Shown here piece by piece: positions 30,334 to 39,795 of a stretch of 64,000 nt of DNA (position 1 is the stretch's first letter; every line of letters starts with the position of its first letter). The stretch comes from Roseobacter cerasinus (GTDB lineage Bacteria > Pseudomonadota > Alphaproteobacteria > Rhodobacterales > Rhodobacteraceae): the NCBI RefSeq assembly GCF_009811755.1, contig NZ_BLIV01000001.1, positions 310,001 to 374,000 of the forward strand. Reading direction: 5' to 3'. Below the pieces are notes generated by a model. It saw only the letters and a program-made list of their open reading frames with translations. It made no database searches and had not been told where the DNA came from. The translations under genes and the position numbers were made by a program.

Positions 30334-30581
30334 CGGTGTAGCGTGCGGCTCTTGATCCAGCGGCCCAGATAGATAACCGGCCAGCGCAGCATCGAGACAC
30401 CCGCCGCCATCACAAGAATGCCCACCCAGGGCCCGTGCAGCCACGTGACATAGCCCACAATGGGAATGCCGACGGCAATCAGCGCATAGGCGCTGCGCCA
30501 GTGGTTGTCCTTGCTGGGCGCCATGGCCAGCACATTGGCCACCACCGCCCAGAGGGCTGCGAGGATCAGCGGCAGGCTCAT
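30330..30581 (-). CDS. DUF2484 family membrane protein
   Basis: This 83-residue protein has two or three hydrophobic segments: [38 protein letters not shown] and [16 protein letters not shown]. It ends in a basic tail, [14 protein letters not shown] recognise it as DUF2484, which in Rhodobacterales sits between murC and murB. The ATG at 30581 has GGAGCGCG upstream, and it shares an ATGA overlap with murB. Its function is unknown; position suggests an envelope-related accessory role. A much longer in-frame extension upstream is an artefact of reading through the murC 3' end. Confidence 0.85.
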   Translation of the reverse strand: MSLPLILAALWAVVANVLAMAPSKDNHWRSAYALIAVGIPIVGYVTWLHGPWVGILVMAAGVSMLRWPVIYLGRWIKSRTLHR

Positions 30582-30615
30582 TGCTCGCGCTCCGGTGTGT
30601 CGCAGGTCTGCGGCA

Positions 30616-32022
30616 TCACGCGGCCCCCTTGCGCAGCCGATCCGGCAGGCCATTGGCCCATGTGCTGATCGTCCCCGCGCCCAAGCAGACAACCATATCG
30701 CCCGGGCGCGTCTGTTCACGCACGAGACGCTCCAGATCATCCTCGCCCACGACCGCGCGGGCGTGGCGGTGGCCATGACGGATGAGACCTGCGACCAGAT
30801 CATCGCGGCTGGCGCCTTCGATGGGGTCTTCTCCCGCCGCATAGACCTCGGCGATGCCAACCACATCCGCATCGTTGAAACAGGCGCAGAAATCGTCAAA
30901 CAGGCTTGAGAGGCGCGTAAAGCGATGCGGCTGGTGCACAGCGATCACGCGGCCCTCGGTTGCCTGCCGCGCGGCTTTCAGCACGGCGGCAATTTCCACC
31001 GGGTGGTGGCCGTAATCATCAATGATCGTCACGCCATCGACATCGCCGACCCGCGTGAACCGCCGGTTCACCCCGCCGAACGCCGCGAGGGCCGCGCGGA
31101 TCTGCTCTGCCTTCATGCCCAGATGCCGGGCCACAGCCACCGCAGACAACGCGTTCGAGACGTTGTGATCGCCCGGCATCGGCAGCGAACAGTCTTCGAT
31201 CACGATACCTTCGGCCTGCAAAGCCACGTCGAAATGCGCCACGCCATTCTTGTAGGTCAGGTTCACCGCGCGCACATCGGCCTGGGCATTGAACCCGTAG
31301 GTGATCACGCGGCGGTCGGTGATCTTGCCCACCAGCGCCTGTACCTCCGGATGATCGGTGCAGCAGACCGCGACGCCGTAGAACGGAATGTTCGAGACAA
31401 AATCCAGAAAGCCTTGCCGCAACGTGTCGAAATCGCCCCAATGCTCCATATGCTCGGGGTCTATGTTGGTCACAATCGCAATGGTCGCGGGCAGGCGGTT
31501 GAAAGTGCCGTCGCTCTCATCGGCCTCAACCACCATCCACTCCCCCTCACCCGCGCGGGCGTTCGAGCCGTAAGCGTGAATGATGCCGCCGTTCACAACC
31601 GTGGGGTCGAAATCGCCCGCATCGAGCAGCGTCGCCACCATCGTGGTGGTTGTGGTCTTTCCGTGAGTGCCCGCCACGGCGATGTTGGATTTGAGACGCA
31701 TGAGCTCTGCCAGCATCTCGGCCCGGCGCACGATGGGCAAACCTTGGGCGCGGGCGGCATCCAGCTCCGCATTGCCGCGCTTGATCGCGGAGGAGATCAC
31801 CACGACCTCGGCGTTGGCGATGTTCTCTGCACTTTGACCTTCGAAAACATGCGCGCCCAGCTCTTCGAGGCGGCGGGTGATCGGCGTCGATTTCAGATCA
31901 GACCCCTGCACCGTATAGCCGTGATTGAGCAACACCTCAGCAATGCCCGACATGCCGATGCCGCCGATACCAACAAAATGAATGGGCCCGACGTCGCCGG
32001 GCAGTTTGGTCGCTGCGCTCAT
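30616..32022 (-). CDS. murC: UDP-N-acetylmuramate--L-alanine ligase
   Basis: This 468-residue Mur ligase adds L-Ala to UDP-MurNAc. The Rossmann start [17 protein letters not shown] and the ATP loop GTHGKTT (residues 118-124) are clear, as are [11 protein letters not shown] and the C-terminal [13 protein letters not shown] and YAAGEDPI. It overlaps murG by the ATGA junction and precedes DUF2484 by 34 nt. Confidence 0.97.
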   Translation of the reverse strand: MSAATKLPGDVGPIHFVGIGGIGMSGIAEVLLNHGYTVQGSDLKSTPITRRLEELGAHVFEGQSAENIANAEVVVISSAIKRGNAELDAARAQGLPIVRRAEMLAELMRLKSNIAVAGTHGKTTTTTMVATLLDAGDFDPTVVNGGIIHAYGSNARAGEGEWMVVEADESDGTFNRLPATIAIVTNIDPEHMEHWGDFDTLRQGFLDFVSNIPFYGVAVCCTDHPEVQALVGKITDRRVITYGFNAQADVRAVNLTYKNGVAHFDVALQAEGIVIEDCSLPMPGDHNVSNALSAVAVARHLGMKAEQIRAALAAFGGVNRRFTRVGDVDGVTIIDDYGHHPVEIAAVLKAARQATEGRVIAVHQPHRFTRLSSLFDDFCACFNDADVVGIAEVYAAGEDPIEGASRDDLVAGLIRHGHRHARAVVGEDDLERLVREQTRPGDMVVCLGAGTISTWANGLPDRLRKGAA

Positions 32023-33122
32023 GTCTCTTGCCCCTTTGCTGCCAGATGCTCGACCATGCTCACCAAAGCCTCGGTCGCGTCCGGTTTGCCGAATTTTGCC
32101 GCTGAGCGGGCCATCTGCATCGCCCCGTCCGGATTGTCCAGAACCGAAAGGATCTGTTCCGTCACGGCAGCCACTTCAAGACGGCTTTCGGGGATCATGA
32201 TCGCGCCACCCGCCTCGACCAGCCCGCGCGCATTGGCGGTCTGGTGGTCTCCTGCCGCTGCGGCAAAGGGGATCAGGATCGACGGGCGGCCAATCACCGT
32301 CAGATCCGCAACCGACGACGCGCCCGACCGGCTGATCACCAGTTGCGCCTCGGTCATGCGGCGCGGCACATCGTGAAAGAATGGCTGTACCTCGGCCCGA
32401 ATGCCGCTCTCCTTGTAGAACGCGGCCACCCGCTCACCATCTTCCTCGCGGGCCTGATGGCTCACGCGGATGTTTTTCAGCAGTCGCATGGGCAAGGCCG
32501 CGATGGCCGGCGGGATCACATCACTAAGGATACGCGCGCCCTGGCTGCCGCCGATCACCAGCAGCTCCATCGGGTAGTCACCGGGCGAGATGTAGCCTGC
32601 CTCGACCCGTTCCAGAATGGCACGGCGCACCGGGTTGCCGGTGTGATAGCCCTCAACCCCCTCCGGCAGATCGGTGGGCCAGGTGCCACAGGCCACCGCA
32701 TCAACGCGCGAGGCAAAGATCTGATTGACCCGGCCTAGAATACCGTTTTGCTCGTGGATCATCCGCGGCAGCTTCAACAGGTGCGCCGCCGCCAGTGCCG
32801 GGATCGTCGGGTAGCCGCCGAAGCCCACCACGACATCAGGCCGGTCGCGCCGCAGGCTCCAGAGCGCCCCGAGCACCCCGCCCGCAATCTGGAATGGCAC
32901 CGCCAGCTTGGCCAGAACATTGCCGCGCGCGAAGGTCCCGCTCTTGATCTGGGTGATCTCGGTGCTGTGGGGAAAGCCGCCCGTGTACCGCGCGCCGCGC
33001 GCATCCGTGCTGAGCTTGACGCGCCAGCCACGGTGCAGCATCGCCTCGGCCAGCGCCTGCGCGGGGAACATATGCCCACCCGTGCCGCCCGCAGCAATCA
33101 TGAGAAGCGGTTGCGTGCTCAT
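32019..33122 (-). CDS. murG: Lipid II synthase MurG (N-acetylglucosaminyltransferase)
   Basis: This 367-residue GT-B glycosyltransferase adds GlcNAc to lipid I at the inner face of the membrane. The Gly-rich loop [13 protein letters not shown] is at residues 10-20, with [24 protein letters not shown] and the donor-site segment [15 protein letters not shown], then [24 protein letters not shown]. The gene is joined by ATGA overlaps to ftsW upstream and murC downstream. Confidence 0.97.
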   Translation of the reverse strand: MSTQPLLMIAAGGTGGHMFPAQALAEAMLHRGWRVKLSTDARGARYTGGFPHSTEITQIKSGTFARGNVLAKLAVPFQIAGGVLGALWSLRRDRPDVVVGFGGYPTIPALAAAHLLKLPRMIHEQNGILGRVNQIFASRVDAVACGTWPTDLPEGVEGYHTGNPVRRAILERVEAGYISPGDYPMELLVIGGSQGARILSDVIPPAIAALPMRLLKNIRVSHQAREEDGERVAAFYKESGIRAEVQPFFHDVPRRMTEAQLVISRSGASSVADLTVIGRPSILIPFAAAAGDHQTANARGLVEAGGAIMIPESRLEVAAVTEQILSVLDNPDGAMQMARSAAKFGKPDATEALVSMVEHLAAKGQET

Positions 33123-34288
33123 CGCGCACGGCCCCGCAGCAACAAATCACTGATGCCCCCCTGCGGACGGGTGCGTGTGAAAGCCAAAAGCATCCCCACG
33201 GCCAATCCGCTGGCGATCACCGAGGAGCCACCGTAGCTCACAAACGGAAGCGTCATGCCCTTGGCGGGCAACAGGCGCACGGCAACGCCCATATTGATCA
33301 TCGCCTGTACGCCAAGGGTACAGGCCAGCCCCGTGCCGGCCAGCCGAATAAAGGGATCGCGCTCGCGCATCAGGCGCATGAGCGACCGCACGACCACCGT
33401 GGAGTAGAGCGCGATGATCACCAGCACGAGGATCAGCCCGTATTCCTCAGCCGCCACAGCAATGATGAAATCTGTATGCGCATCCGGCAGCGACCATTTC
33501 ACTTGCCCCTCGCCGACACCGACCCCAAAGAAGCCGCCCTCCTGAATGGCATTGGTGGCATAGCCCAGCTGCGTCCGCGGGTCGATGTCCGGGTTCAGAA
33601 AGCCATCAATGCGCCGGGCAAAGTGCTCCGAGTTGGAATAGGCCACCGTGCCAGCCAAGACAGCCAACCCTGCCATGCCAACCAGCAGGATCATCGGCGC
33701 GCCCGCCACAAAATACATCACGCCCCAGGAGAACAGAACCAGACAAGCCTGACCAAAGTCCGGCTGCAGGATCAGCATCGCCACAATCGCAAGACACAGC
33801 GCAAAGGACCAGCTGCGCCCCGGCGGGCCATTCAACTCCATCGAGGCGGCCATCATCCAGGCGCCGACAATCACAAACCCGGGCTTAAGAAACTCCGACG
33901 GCTGGATTGCCGCAAAGCCCAGGCCGTACCAGCGCACCGCCCCCTTGCCAAAGTCGGTGCCGAGGACGGGCAGCAGAGCCAACGCCACAAAAGACACCAG
34001 AAACCCCAGTACAGCCAAACGCCGCACCAGCACCGGCGACATCATCGAGGTGATGACCATCACAATCAGCGCAAGGCTGCCGAAAACCGCCTGCCGCTGA
34101 ACATAATGGAACGGCTCGAACCCGTTGCGCTCTGCCAGCGGCGGCGACGCGGCCAGCCCAAGCAGCAGGCCCACGGCAAAAAGAATAAGAACGCAGGACA
34201 TGGCCCACTTGTCGATCGTGCGCCACCACTTCGGCAGGATCGGCTCGCCATCGCGAACCGGCACTGCGCCATAGACCATTTCCGTCAT
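33119..34288 (-). CDS. ftsW: Peptidoglycan glycosyltransferase FtsW
   Basis: This 389-residue polytopic SEDS protein polymerises glycan strands at the septum together with FtsI. Around ten hydrophobic helices are visible. The signature block is [41 protein letters not shown] near the C terminus, and [17 protein letters not shown] lies earlier. The ATG is at 34288. The opposite-strand flavoprotein gene sits immediately upstream, so the ftsW promoter must lie in the 136-nt divergent gap unless transcripts cross from murD. Confidence 0.96.
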   Translation of the reverse strand: MTEMVYGAVPVRDGEPILPKWWRTIDKWAMSCVLILFAVGLLLGLAASPPLAERNGFEPFHYVQRQAVFGSLALIVMVITSMMSPVLVRRLAVLGFLVSFVALALLPVLGTDFGKGAVRWYGLGFAAIQPSEFLKPGFVIVGAWMMAASMELNGPPGRSWSFALCLAIVAMLILQPDFGQACLVLFSWGVMYFVAGAPMILLVGMAGLAVLAGTVAYSNSEHFARRIDGFLNPDIDPRTQLGYATNAIQEGGFFGVGVGEGQVKWSLPDAHTDFIIAVAAEEYGLILVLVIIALYSTVVVRSLMRLMRERDPFIRLAGTGLACTLGVQAMINMGVAVRLLPAKGMTLPFVSYGGSSVIASGLAVGMLLAFTRTRPQGGISDLLLRGRAR

Positions 34289-34424
34289 GGGGTCTGCCTT
34301 GAACCGTTACACTGCCTCATGCGTCCCGTTATTCGGGATCTGCTGCAGACACAGTAGCGTCATTTTGTCCACTGCACCAGCCTCAAGACTTGCCAAACTG
34401 TGGTTTTCACGCCAGTTGGCGCCG

Positions 34425-35600
34425 ATGCAGGTCGATACAGCGATCATAGGTGCCGGTGCCGCCGGGATGATGTGCGCAGCCCACACCATCGGCCGCGTGC
34501 TACTGGTCGATCACGCGCGCGCACCCGGCGAGAAAATCCGCATTTCAGGCGGCGGGCGGTGCAATTTCACCAACCTGCACTGCGGGCCCCACGCCTTCCT
34601 GTCAGCGAACCCGCATTTCGCGAAATCTGCTTTAGCCCGCTACACGCAGTGGGACTTCATCGACCTTGTGGATCGCCACAGGATCACCTGGCACGAAAAG
34701 ACCCTGGGCCAGCTTTTTTGCGACACCTCCGCCAAAGAGATTATCGCCATGCTGCGGGAGCTATTGCAGCAAAACGGCGTTGACCTGAGTTTGCAAACAA
34801 CTGCAAGCGACTTTGCAAAGACCCCGGACGGCTTCGAATTCACCCTGACACGAGATAGTGTCACACAACAGGTGTGCGCCCGCAGGCTGGTCATGGCAAC
34901 TGGGGGCAAATCCATCCCCAAGATGGGGGCCACGGGCCTGGCCTATGACGTCGCCACCCAATTTGGCCTGCCCGTCACCGACACACGGCCCGCGCTGGTC
35001 CCCTTCACCTTCCCACAAGAGCGCTTTGCCGGTCTTGCGGGCGTCTCCGTTCCCGCGCGCGTCACAGCAGGCGGGCAAAGCTTTGACGAAGCCCTGCTCT
35101 TCACCCACCGCGGTCTCTCCGGCCCGGCCGTCTTGCAAGCGTCCTCCTACTGGCGGGAAAGCGAGGCCGTCACAGTCAACCTCATTCCACACATCGATCT
35201 GCTGGGCGACCTCAGGACCCGACGCGCGGCTTCGGGCCGCCGAAACCTCACCACAGAAATGGCCACAGCACTCCCGACCCGATTGGTAGACCATCTCGCA
35301 TCAGACCTGAACCTGACCGGCAATCTGGCTGATCAATCCGACAAACGTCTCAGCGACGTTTGCACTCAACTGTCAGACTGGCATCTCACCCCAAGCGGCA
35401 CCGAAGGCTACCGAACTGCGGAAGTCACCTTGGGCGGCGTCGACACCAATGCGCTCTCCGCCAAGACCATGGAAGCCAAAAACGTCCCCGGCCTCTTCTT
35501 CATCGGCGAAGCCGTGGACGTAACCGGCTGGCTTGGCGGCTACAACTTCCAATGGGCCTGGTCCTCCGCCATGGCCGCCGCCCGCAGTTTGAGCACCTAG
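34425..35600 (+). CDS. BaiN/HI0933-type FAD-dependent oxidoreductase
   Basis: This 391-residue flavoprotein has an N-terminal FAD motif TAIIGAGAAGMM and the family hallmark KIRISGGGRCNFTNL, plus GGKSIPKMGATGLAYDVA and FTHRGLSGPAVLQ in the middle. The C-terminal GLFFIGEAVDVTGWLGGYNFQWAWSSAMAA is diagnostic of the YhiN/HI0933/BaiN family. The physiological substrate is unknown. I use the ATG at 34425; upstream in-frame codons add an unlikely N terminus. It lies on the opposite strand inside the division cluster, between ftsW and murD, and its stop codon abuts a palindromic repeat. Confidence 0.9.
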   Translation: MQVDTAIIGAGAAGMMCAAHTIGRVLLVDHARAPGEKIRISGGGRCNFTNLHCGPHAFLSANPHFAKSALARYTQWDFIDLVDRHRITWHEKTLGQLFCDTSAKEIIAMLRELLQQNGVDLSLQTTASDFAKTPDGFEFTLTRDSVTQQVCARRLVMATGGKSIPKMGATGLAYDVATQFGLPVTDTRPALVPFTFPQERFAGLAGVSVPARVTAGGQSFDEALLFTHRGLSGPAVLQASSYWRESEAVTVNLIPHIDLLGDLRTRRAASGRRNLTTEMATALPTRLVDHLASDLNLTGNLADQSDKRLSDVCTQLSDWHLTPSGTEGYRTAEVTLGGVDTNALSAKTMEAKNVPGLFFIGEAVDVTGWLGGYNFQWAWSSAMAAARSLST

Positions 35601-35702
35601 AGCGTCTGACGAAATACCTGAGATATCAAACATCACATATCGCGTTGAAATCTTTGATTTCAGGCAGCGATATGTGATTCAGGTTTTTCGCATGACGCTT
35701 TA
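35601..35702 (+). repeat. Palindromic element copy 1 (downstream side of murD)
   Basis: This roughly 100-bp element starts directly after the TAG of the flavoprotein gene. Its ends are AGCGTC...CGAAA and TTTCG...GACGCT. Inside are perfect 12-bp arms, ATCACATATCGC and GCGATATGTGAT, and a central GAAATC-TTT-GATTTC hairpin. A diverged copy in the opposite orientation is at 37221-37321. By eye the two are about four-fifths identical. The element could fold into one long hairpin. Confidence 0.85.
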
Positions 35703-35706
35703 ACCC

Positions 35707-35739
35707 CTTCATCCTTCCCAAAATACTCCCGCCGGAGGC
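35707..35739 (-). repeat. Intergenic terminator-like motif, copy B (after murD)
   Basis: On the minus strand, 28 nt after the murD stop, CCTCC-GGC-GGGAG is followed by TATTTT and GGAAGGATGAAG. The hairpin and T-rich tail fit a terminator for murD. The motif matches copy A after cobT (16321-16353). Confidence 0.6.
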
Positions 35740-35766
35740 ACGACCGACCGGTCAAGCGCGGCACCC

Positions 35767-37158
35767 TCAAAGATGACGCGCGACTTCAGCCATAAAATCC
35801 TCGCCGCGCTGCTCGAAGTTGTCGTATTGATCAAAACTCGCCGCAGCCGGTGCCAGCAGGATCACATCACCGGCCTCCGCGTCCCGCATCGCCTGCTCGA
35901 CGGCCCGGGCCATGGTGGTGCACACCTCCGCCGCGACCGGCAGCTTCAACGCAAAGGCAGCCGCCTCGCGCCCAATCACATAGGCCTTGCGCACGGACGC
36001 CGCCGCACCCAGTTCCGCCAGACCACCCTCCTTCTCAAGCCCTCCGCAAATCCAGCGGATGTTTTCAAAGGCCATCAACGCCTTGGCCGCGGCGTCCACA
36101 TTGGTCGCTTTGCTGTCGTTGACAAAGCGCACGCCATTTTTCTCACCCACCAGCTGGCTGCGATGCGGCAAACCAGCAAAGCCGTGAAACGCGCGCTCGA
36201 TCACCTTGGGGGCCAACCCAAGCGACCGGCACACCGCATAAGCAGCACAGGCATTCTGGTGATTATGCGCACCCGGCAGGCCCGGCACCTGGCGCAGATC
36301 GACCGACGCGGTTTGCTTGCCCTTGCGGTACTCCGCCAGAAATCCCTTGCGCGCAAAGACTTGCCAGCCGGGTCCTGTGAGTTTCTGCTCAACCGACATG
36401 CGGATCACCCGGTCATCCGCCCGCCCTTCACTCAGCTGGCCCGCCAGATATCGCCCCTCGGCCTCGTCTACACCAATGATGGCCCTGTCCGGGCCGCCTT
36501 CCGCAAAAAGCCGCCGCTTGGCCGCAAAATACCCTCCCATCCCGCCGTGCCGATCCAGATGATCGGGCGAAAGATTGGTAAACACAGCCACATCCGGCGT
36601 CAGACTGCGCGCGAGTTCGGTCTGGTAACTGGAGAGTTCCAGCACCACCACCTCCCCATCGATGGGCGGCTCCAGATCAAGCACACCGCGCCCGATGTTC
36701 CCGGCCAGCTGGCACGGGCGCCCGACCTCGGAGAGAATGTGATGAATGAGGGCCGAGGTTGTCGACTTCCCATTCGATCCCGTCACCGCCACAACGCGCG
36801 GTGCCACGTCAAAACTGTTCCAGGCCTCCGTGGCGAAGGACTGAAAGAACAACCCGATGTCATTGTCGACAGGCACGCCTGCCTCCAAGGCGGCGGCCAC
36901 AACAGGGTTCGGCTCGGGGTAGAGATGTGGGATTCCGGGGCTCACGATCAACCGCGCAATATCATCAAAGTCGCTTGGGGTTTTCAGAGGCTGGCAGATG
37001 AACCCTTCAGCCTCGGCGCGCGCCTTAGCGGCAGGGTTGTCATCCCAGCAGATCGGAACAGCCCCCCCGGCGGCGAGCGCGCGGGCGGCGCTGAGCCCAG
37101 AGCGACCCAAGCCCAGAATGGCAACCTTTTGCCCTTGCAATCCTCTGACCGGAATCAC
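35767..37158 (-). CDS. murD: UDP-N-acetylmuramoylalanine--D-glutamate ligase
   Basis: This 463-residue Mur ligase adds D-Glu. The N terminus [21 protein letters not shown], the ATP loop [10 protein letters not shown] (residues 127-133), [27 protein letters not shown] and [16 protein letters not shown] are all typical. The start is a GTG at 37158 with AAGAGG 6 nt upstream; the frame is open back to a TTG at 37215 without a ribosome site. Unlike its neighbours it is not overlapped by another cluster gene: a palindromic element lies on each side and a methyltransferase gene sits upstream. Confidence 0.96.
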   Translation of the reverse strand: MIPVRGLQGQKVAILGLGRSGLSAARALAAGGAVPICWDDNPAAKARAEAEGFICQPLKTPSDFDDIARLIVSPGIPHLYPEPNPVVAAALEAGVPVDNDIGLFFQSFATEAWNSFDVAPRVVAVTGSNGKSTTSALIHHILSEVGRPCQLAGNIGRGVLDLEPPIDGEVVVLELSSYQTELARSLTPDVAVFTNLSPDHLDRHGGMGGYFAAKRRLFAEGGPDRAIIGVDEAEGRYLAGQLSEGRADDRVIRMSVEQKLTGPGWQVFARKGFLAEYRKGKQTASVDLRQVPGLPGAHNHQNACAAYAVCRSLGLAPKVIERAFHGFAGLPHRSQLVGEKNGVRFVNDSKATNVDAAAKALMAFENIRWICGGLEKEGGLAELGAAASVRKAYVIGREAAAFALKLPVAAEVCTTMARAVEQAMRDAEAGDVILLAPAAASFDQYDNFEQRGEDFMAEVARHL

Positions 37159-37220
37159 GGGAAACCTCTTCTTGATTGGTTGCGCGACACTGCCGCCCAC
37201 AGCCTCCGGGGGCAAGATAA

Positions 37221-37321
37221 AGCATCATGCGGAAGACGTGAATCACGTAACGCTGCCTGAAATCAAAGATTTCAACGCGGTAAGTGATAGGCGACATTTT
37301 GGGTATTTCGTCAAATGCGCT
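37221..37321 (-). repeat. Palindromic element copy 2 (upstream side of murD)
   Basis: This is the opposite-orientation partner of 35601-35702, located in the 5' leader of murD, 63-163 nt before its start. It shares the core GTTGAAATCTTTGATTTCAG exactly and has imperfect outer arms (ATCACTTACCGC and GCGTTACGTGAT, 10 of 12 paired). Read as codons, most differences from copy 1 fall in third positions. Confidence 0.85.
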
Positions 37322-37367
37322 GGGTCGCGCAAAGTCGGGCCAACCCGGCGGCGGCTATCTTCGATCT

Positions 37368-38522
37368 TTAGAGGGCAAACCTGTGATCGGGGTGCAGCGC
37401 GTTGACTTTGACTGCAATGCGCGCGACGCCCGCGGCCTTGGCGACACAGATGCGATGGCGACCATCTTCGATTGCGATCCGATCTAATCGACCGACGTTG
37501 ACCAGAGGAAGGTCATCTCCGGAGAACCGATACCTGCCGGAGACACAGTCGTCGTAGAGCCCTTCGATAAATCGCAACCGTTTCTGTATCTTTTGCTCGG
37601 TGTTATAGCGGCTTGGCGCGGTCTCGCGCATCCAGGCCAACCAGGCGGTGTCTTCCCACGCCTTGCCCTCGTGGAACCGTTGCTTAAGCGCCGTGAGAAA
37701 GTGGTAGTTGGACAGGCTGATCATGCCAATGTCTTGGCCCCGCCCCCCTTCGTAGCGGGCGCCCCAAAAGCAGTCTTTGTCCAGCACGACATCCCAATCA
37801 CCCGGTGGTGCCTGACCCAACGAGGCCGGCGTGGTGCGGTGCAGCTTGTGGAATTCCGGAAACTGCAGAAATCCGACGCGAGCCGGATCGAGCTCGATCA
37901 CATCACCCGGCCTGAGCCGCAGCGGATCCAGAGCGCGCGACGTCTTGGTGAGGTGAAACAAAATCCTCTGCGGTTCCTTCTTGGTATGCGCAAGGACGTG
38001 TTTGCTTTGCACTGCCCAATCATCGCCCAGAACCTCGCGAAAGAGCTCCTCATGCCAGGCAGTGGCTGCGTCTACATCCTGATCTGCGAAGGACGGCGGC
38101 GGTTGCCCCTGATCGCGATATCTGGCGTGGCGTGTGCTGCCTTCCACAAAGAGCATCGCGGTCTTCTGCCCGCACTGTCGCAGCACGTCGCGCATGCAGG
38201 CCTCGCCGTCGAACGCATAGATGCGATGCAGGACACTGAGCAGCAGGATCGCGCTCCACTCTGGGCTGTTGGCAAAGAACGCGGGCGACACCCCGATGTG
38301 CATGAAGGCCGAAGTTTGGCCCGCGATTCCGCAGGCCGTGGCGTACTCCTTTTCCATCTTCTCGACACCCAGTGCGTAGTGGCCGAGATTGCCGAGAAAC
38401 TGCGTGGTGAACCCGGTGTTCGAGCCCACATCGAGGATCCATGACCCGGCATGCGGCAGCCGGTCAGCGATCAGTTGATTGCGCTGCTCAAAGCTTGCGT
38501 GCTTGCTTTGGAAATTGAGCAT
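37368..38522 (-). CDS. SAM-dependent methyltransferase fused to a ParB-like domain
   Basis: This 384-residue protein is not a normal division-cluster member. The N-terminal half is a class I methyltransferase: WILDVGSNTGFTTQFLG is the SAM-binding motif I, and ILLLSVLHRIYAFDGE resembles the post-motif region. The C-terminal third ends in VNVGRLDRIAIEDGRHRICVAKAAGVARIAVKV, which has the GRHR...A...G-IPV-V pattern of ParB/Srx-type domains found in some glycan-modification proteins. The target is unknown. It lies between mraY and murD on the same strand, with gaps of about 150-210 nt on both sides, so it appears to be a separate transcription unit. Confidence 0.75.
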   Translation of the reverse strand: MLNFQSKHASFEQRNQLIADRLPHAGSWILDVGSNTGFTTQFLGNLGHYALGVEKMEKEYATACGIAGQTSAFMHIGVSPAFFANSPEWSAILLLSVLHRIYAFDGEACMRDVLRQCGQKTAMLFVEGSTRHARYRDQGQPPPSFADQDVDAATAWHEELFREVLGDDWAVQSKHVLAHTKKEPQRILFHLTKTSRALDPLRLRPGDVIELDPARVGFLQFPEFHKLHRTTPASLGQAPPGDWDVVLDKDCFWGARYEGGRGQDIGMISLSNYHFLTALKQRFHEGKAWEDTAWLAWMRETAPSRYNTEQKIQKRLRFIEGLYDDCVSGRYRFSGDDLPLVNVGRLDRIAIEDGRHRICVAKAAGVARIAVKVNALHPDHRFAL

Positions 38523-38670
38523 CAGACGCCCTCGGCCTCTTGCGATGGTGCGCGGCGGGTTTTGTGGTGTGCCAGCCCCGCCGTTGATTAAACGCTACAG
38601 GCCGCGTCGTGGATTTGCCAAGGGTCTTGTCGGGGTCTCTGCCGGACAGTGGGCAGCGGCCCGACCGCCG

Positions 38671-39792
38671 TTACCGGACCTTCAGTGTGGCAAGGCCAAT
38701 CATGGCGAGGATCAGCGAGATGATCCAGAAGCGGATCACGATGGTGCTCTCGGCCCAGCCTTTCTTTTCATAGTGGTGGTGGATCGGAGCCATTAGGAAC
38801 ACCCGCTTGCCGGTGCGCTTGAAATAGAGCACCTGAATGATCACGGAGAGCGCCTCCACCACAAACAGCCCGCCAACAATCGCCAGAACGATCTCGTGTT
38901 TGGTGGACACGGCGATGGCGCCAAGCGCACCGCCCAAAGCCAGCGATCCGGTGTCGCCCATGAAGACAGCTGCCGGAGGGGCGTTGTACCACAAAAATCC
39001 AAGCCCCCCACCAAAGAGCCCTGCACAGAAGATCAGGATTTCACCGGTGCCAGGCACGTAGTGCACGTCGAGATATTCGGTGAAATCCACCCGGCCGACG
39101 GCGTAGGCGATCACGCCCAGCGTGCCTGCGGCGATCATCACCGGCATGATGGCCAGCCCGTCGAGCCCATCTGTCAGGTTCACGGAATTTGCGGCACCCA
39201 CAATCACGATCATGCCAAAGGGGATGAAAAACATGCCCAGGTTCAACAGCACATCCTTGAAGACCGGCAGCGCCAGCCGCCCGGCCAGAGGCTCATAGTT
39301 CTCAACCCGCACGGCAAGATCCAGATCGTTTAGCCCGTGCACATACATCGCCGCGTAGGTCGCAACGCCTGCGATCAAGAACCCAAGTGCCAGACGGACC
39401 TTGCCGGGCACGCCCTTGTGATTTCCCTTCGAGACTTTGGCATAGTCATCGGCAAAGCCAATGGCGGCAAAGCTCAACGTCACCCCCAGCACGATCCACA
39501 CAAACGGGTTATCGAGCCGCGCCCACAGGGCGGTGGAGGTCACAAGTGCGCCCACGATCAGCAGACCACCCATGGTCGGCGTGCCCGCCTTGGCAAAGTG
39601 GCTTTCCGGGCCATCGTCGCGGATCGGCTGGCCCTTGCCTTGCCGTTTGCGCAGCACTGCGATCAACGGACGTCCAAACAGAAACCCGAAGATGAGCGCC
39701 GTCAGAAAGGCCCCCCCTGCCCGGAACGTGATGTAGCGGAAGAGATTGAACGCATCCCCCCCGTCCGACAAGAGCGTGAGCCAATAGAGCAT
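38671..39792 (-). CDS. mraY: Phospho-N-acetylmuramoyl-pentapeptide transferase
   Basis: This 373-residue polytopic enzyme makes lipid I from UDP-MurNAc-pentapeptide and undecaprenyl phosphate. About ten helices are visible, along with the catalytic Asp pair in [14 protein letters not shown], the [14 protein letters not shown] motif, and [14 protein letters not shown] and [13 protein letters not shown] near the C terminus. The start ATG is 3 nt after the murF stop. The reading is complete and of normal length. Confidence 0.97.
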   Translation of the reverse strand: MLYWLTLLSDGGDAFNLFRYITFRAGGAFLTALIFGFLFGRPLIAVLRKRQGKGQPIRDDGPESHFAKAGTPTMGGLLIVGALVTSTALWARLDNPFVWIVLGVTLSFAAIGFADDYAKVSKGNHKGVPGKVRLALGFLIAGVATYAAMYVHGLNDLDLAVRVENYEPLAGRLALPVFKDVLLNLGMFFIPFGMIVIVGAANSVNLTDGLDGLAIMPVMIAAGTLGVIAYAVGRVDFTEYLDVHYVPGTGEILIFCAGLFGGGLGFLWYNAPPAAVFMGDTGSLALGGALGAIAVSTKHEIVLAIVGGLFVVEALSVIIQVLYFKRTGKRVFLMAPIHHHYEKKGWAESTIVIRFWIISLILAMIGLATLKVR

Positions 39793-39795
39793 GCG

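Noticed and set aside
37040-37297. An 85-codon minus-strand frame starting MSPITYRVEIFDFRQ in palindromic copy 2
   Set aside because: It has no ribosome site and after about 30 codons it runs into murD in another frame. I report the codon pattern as a finding but not as a gene.
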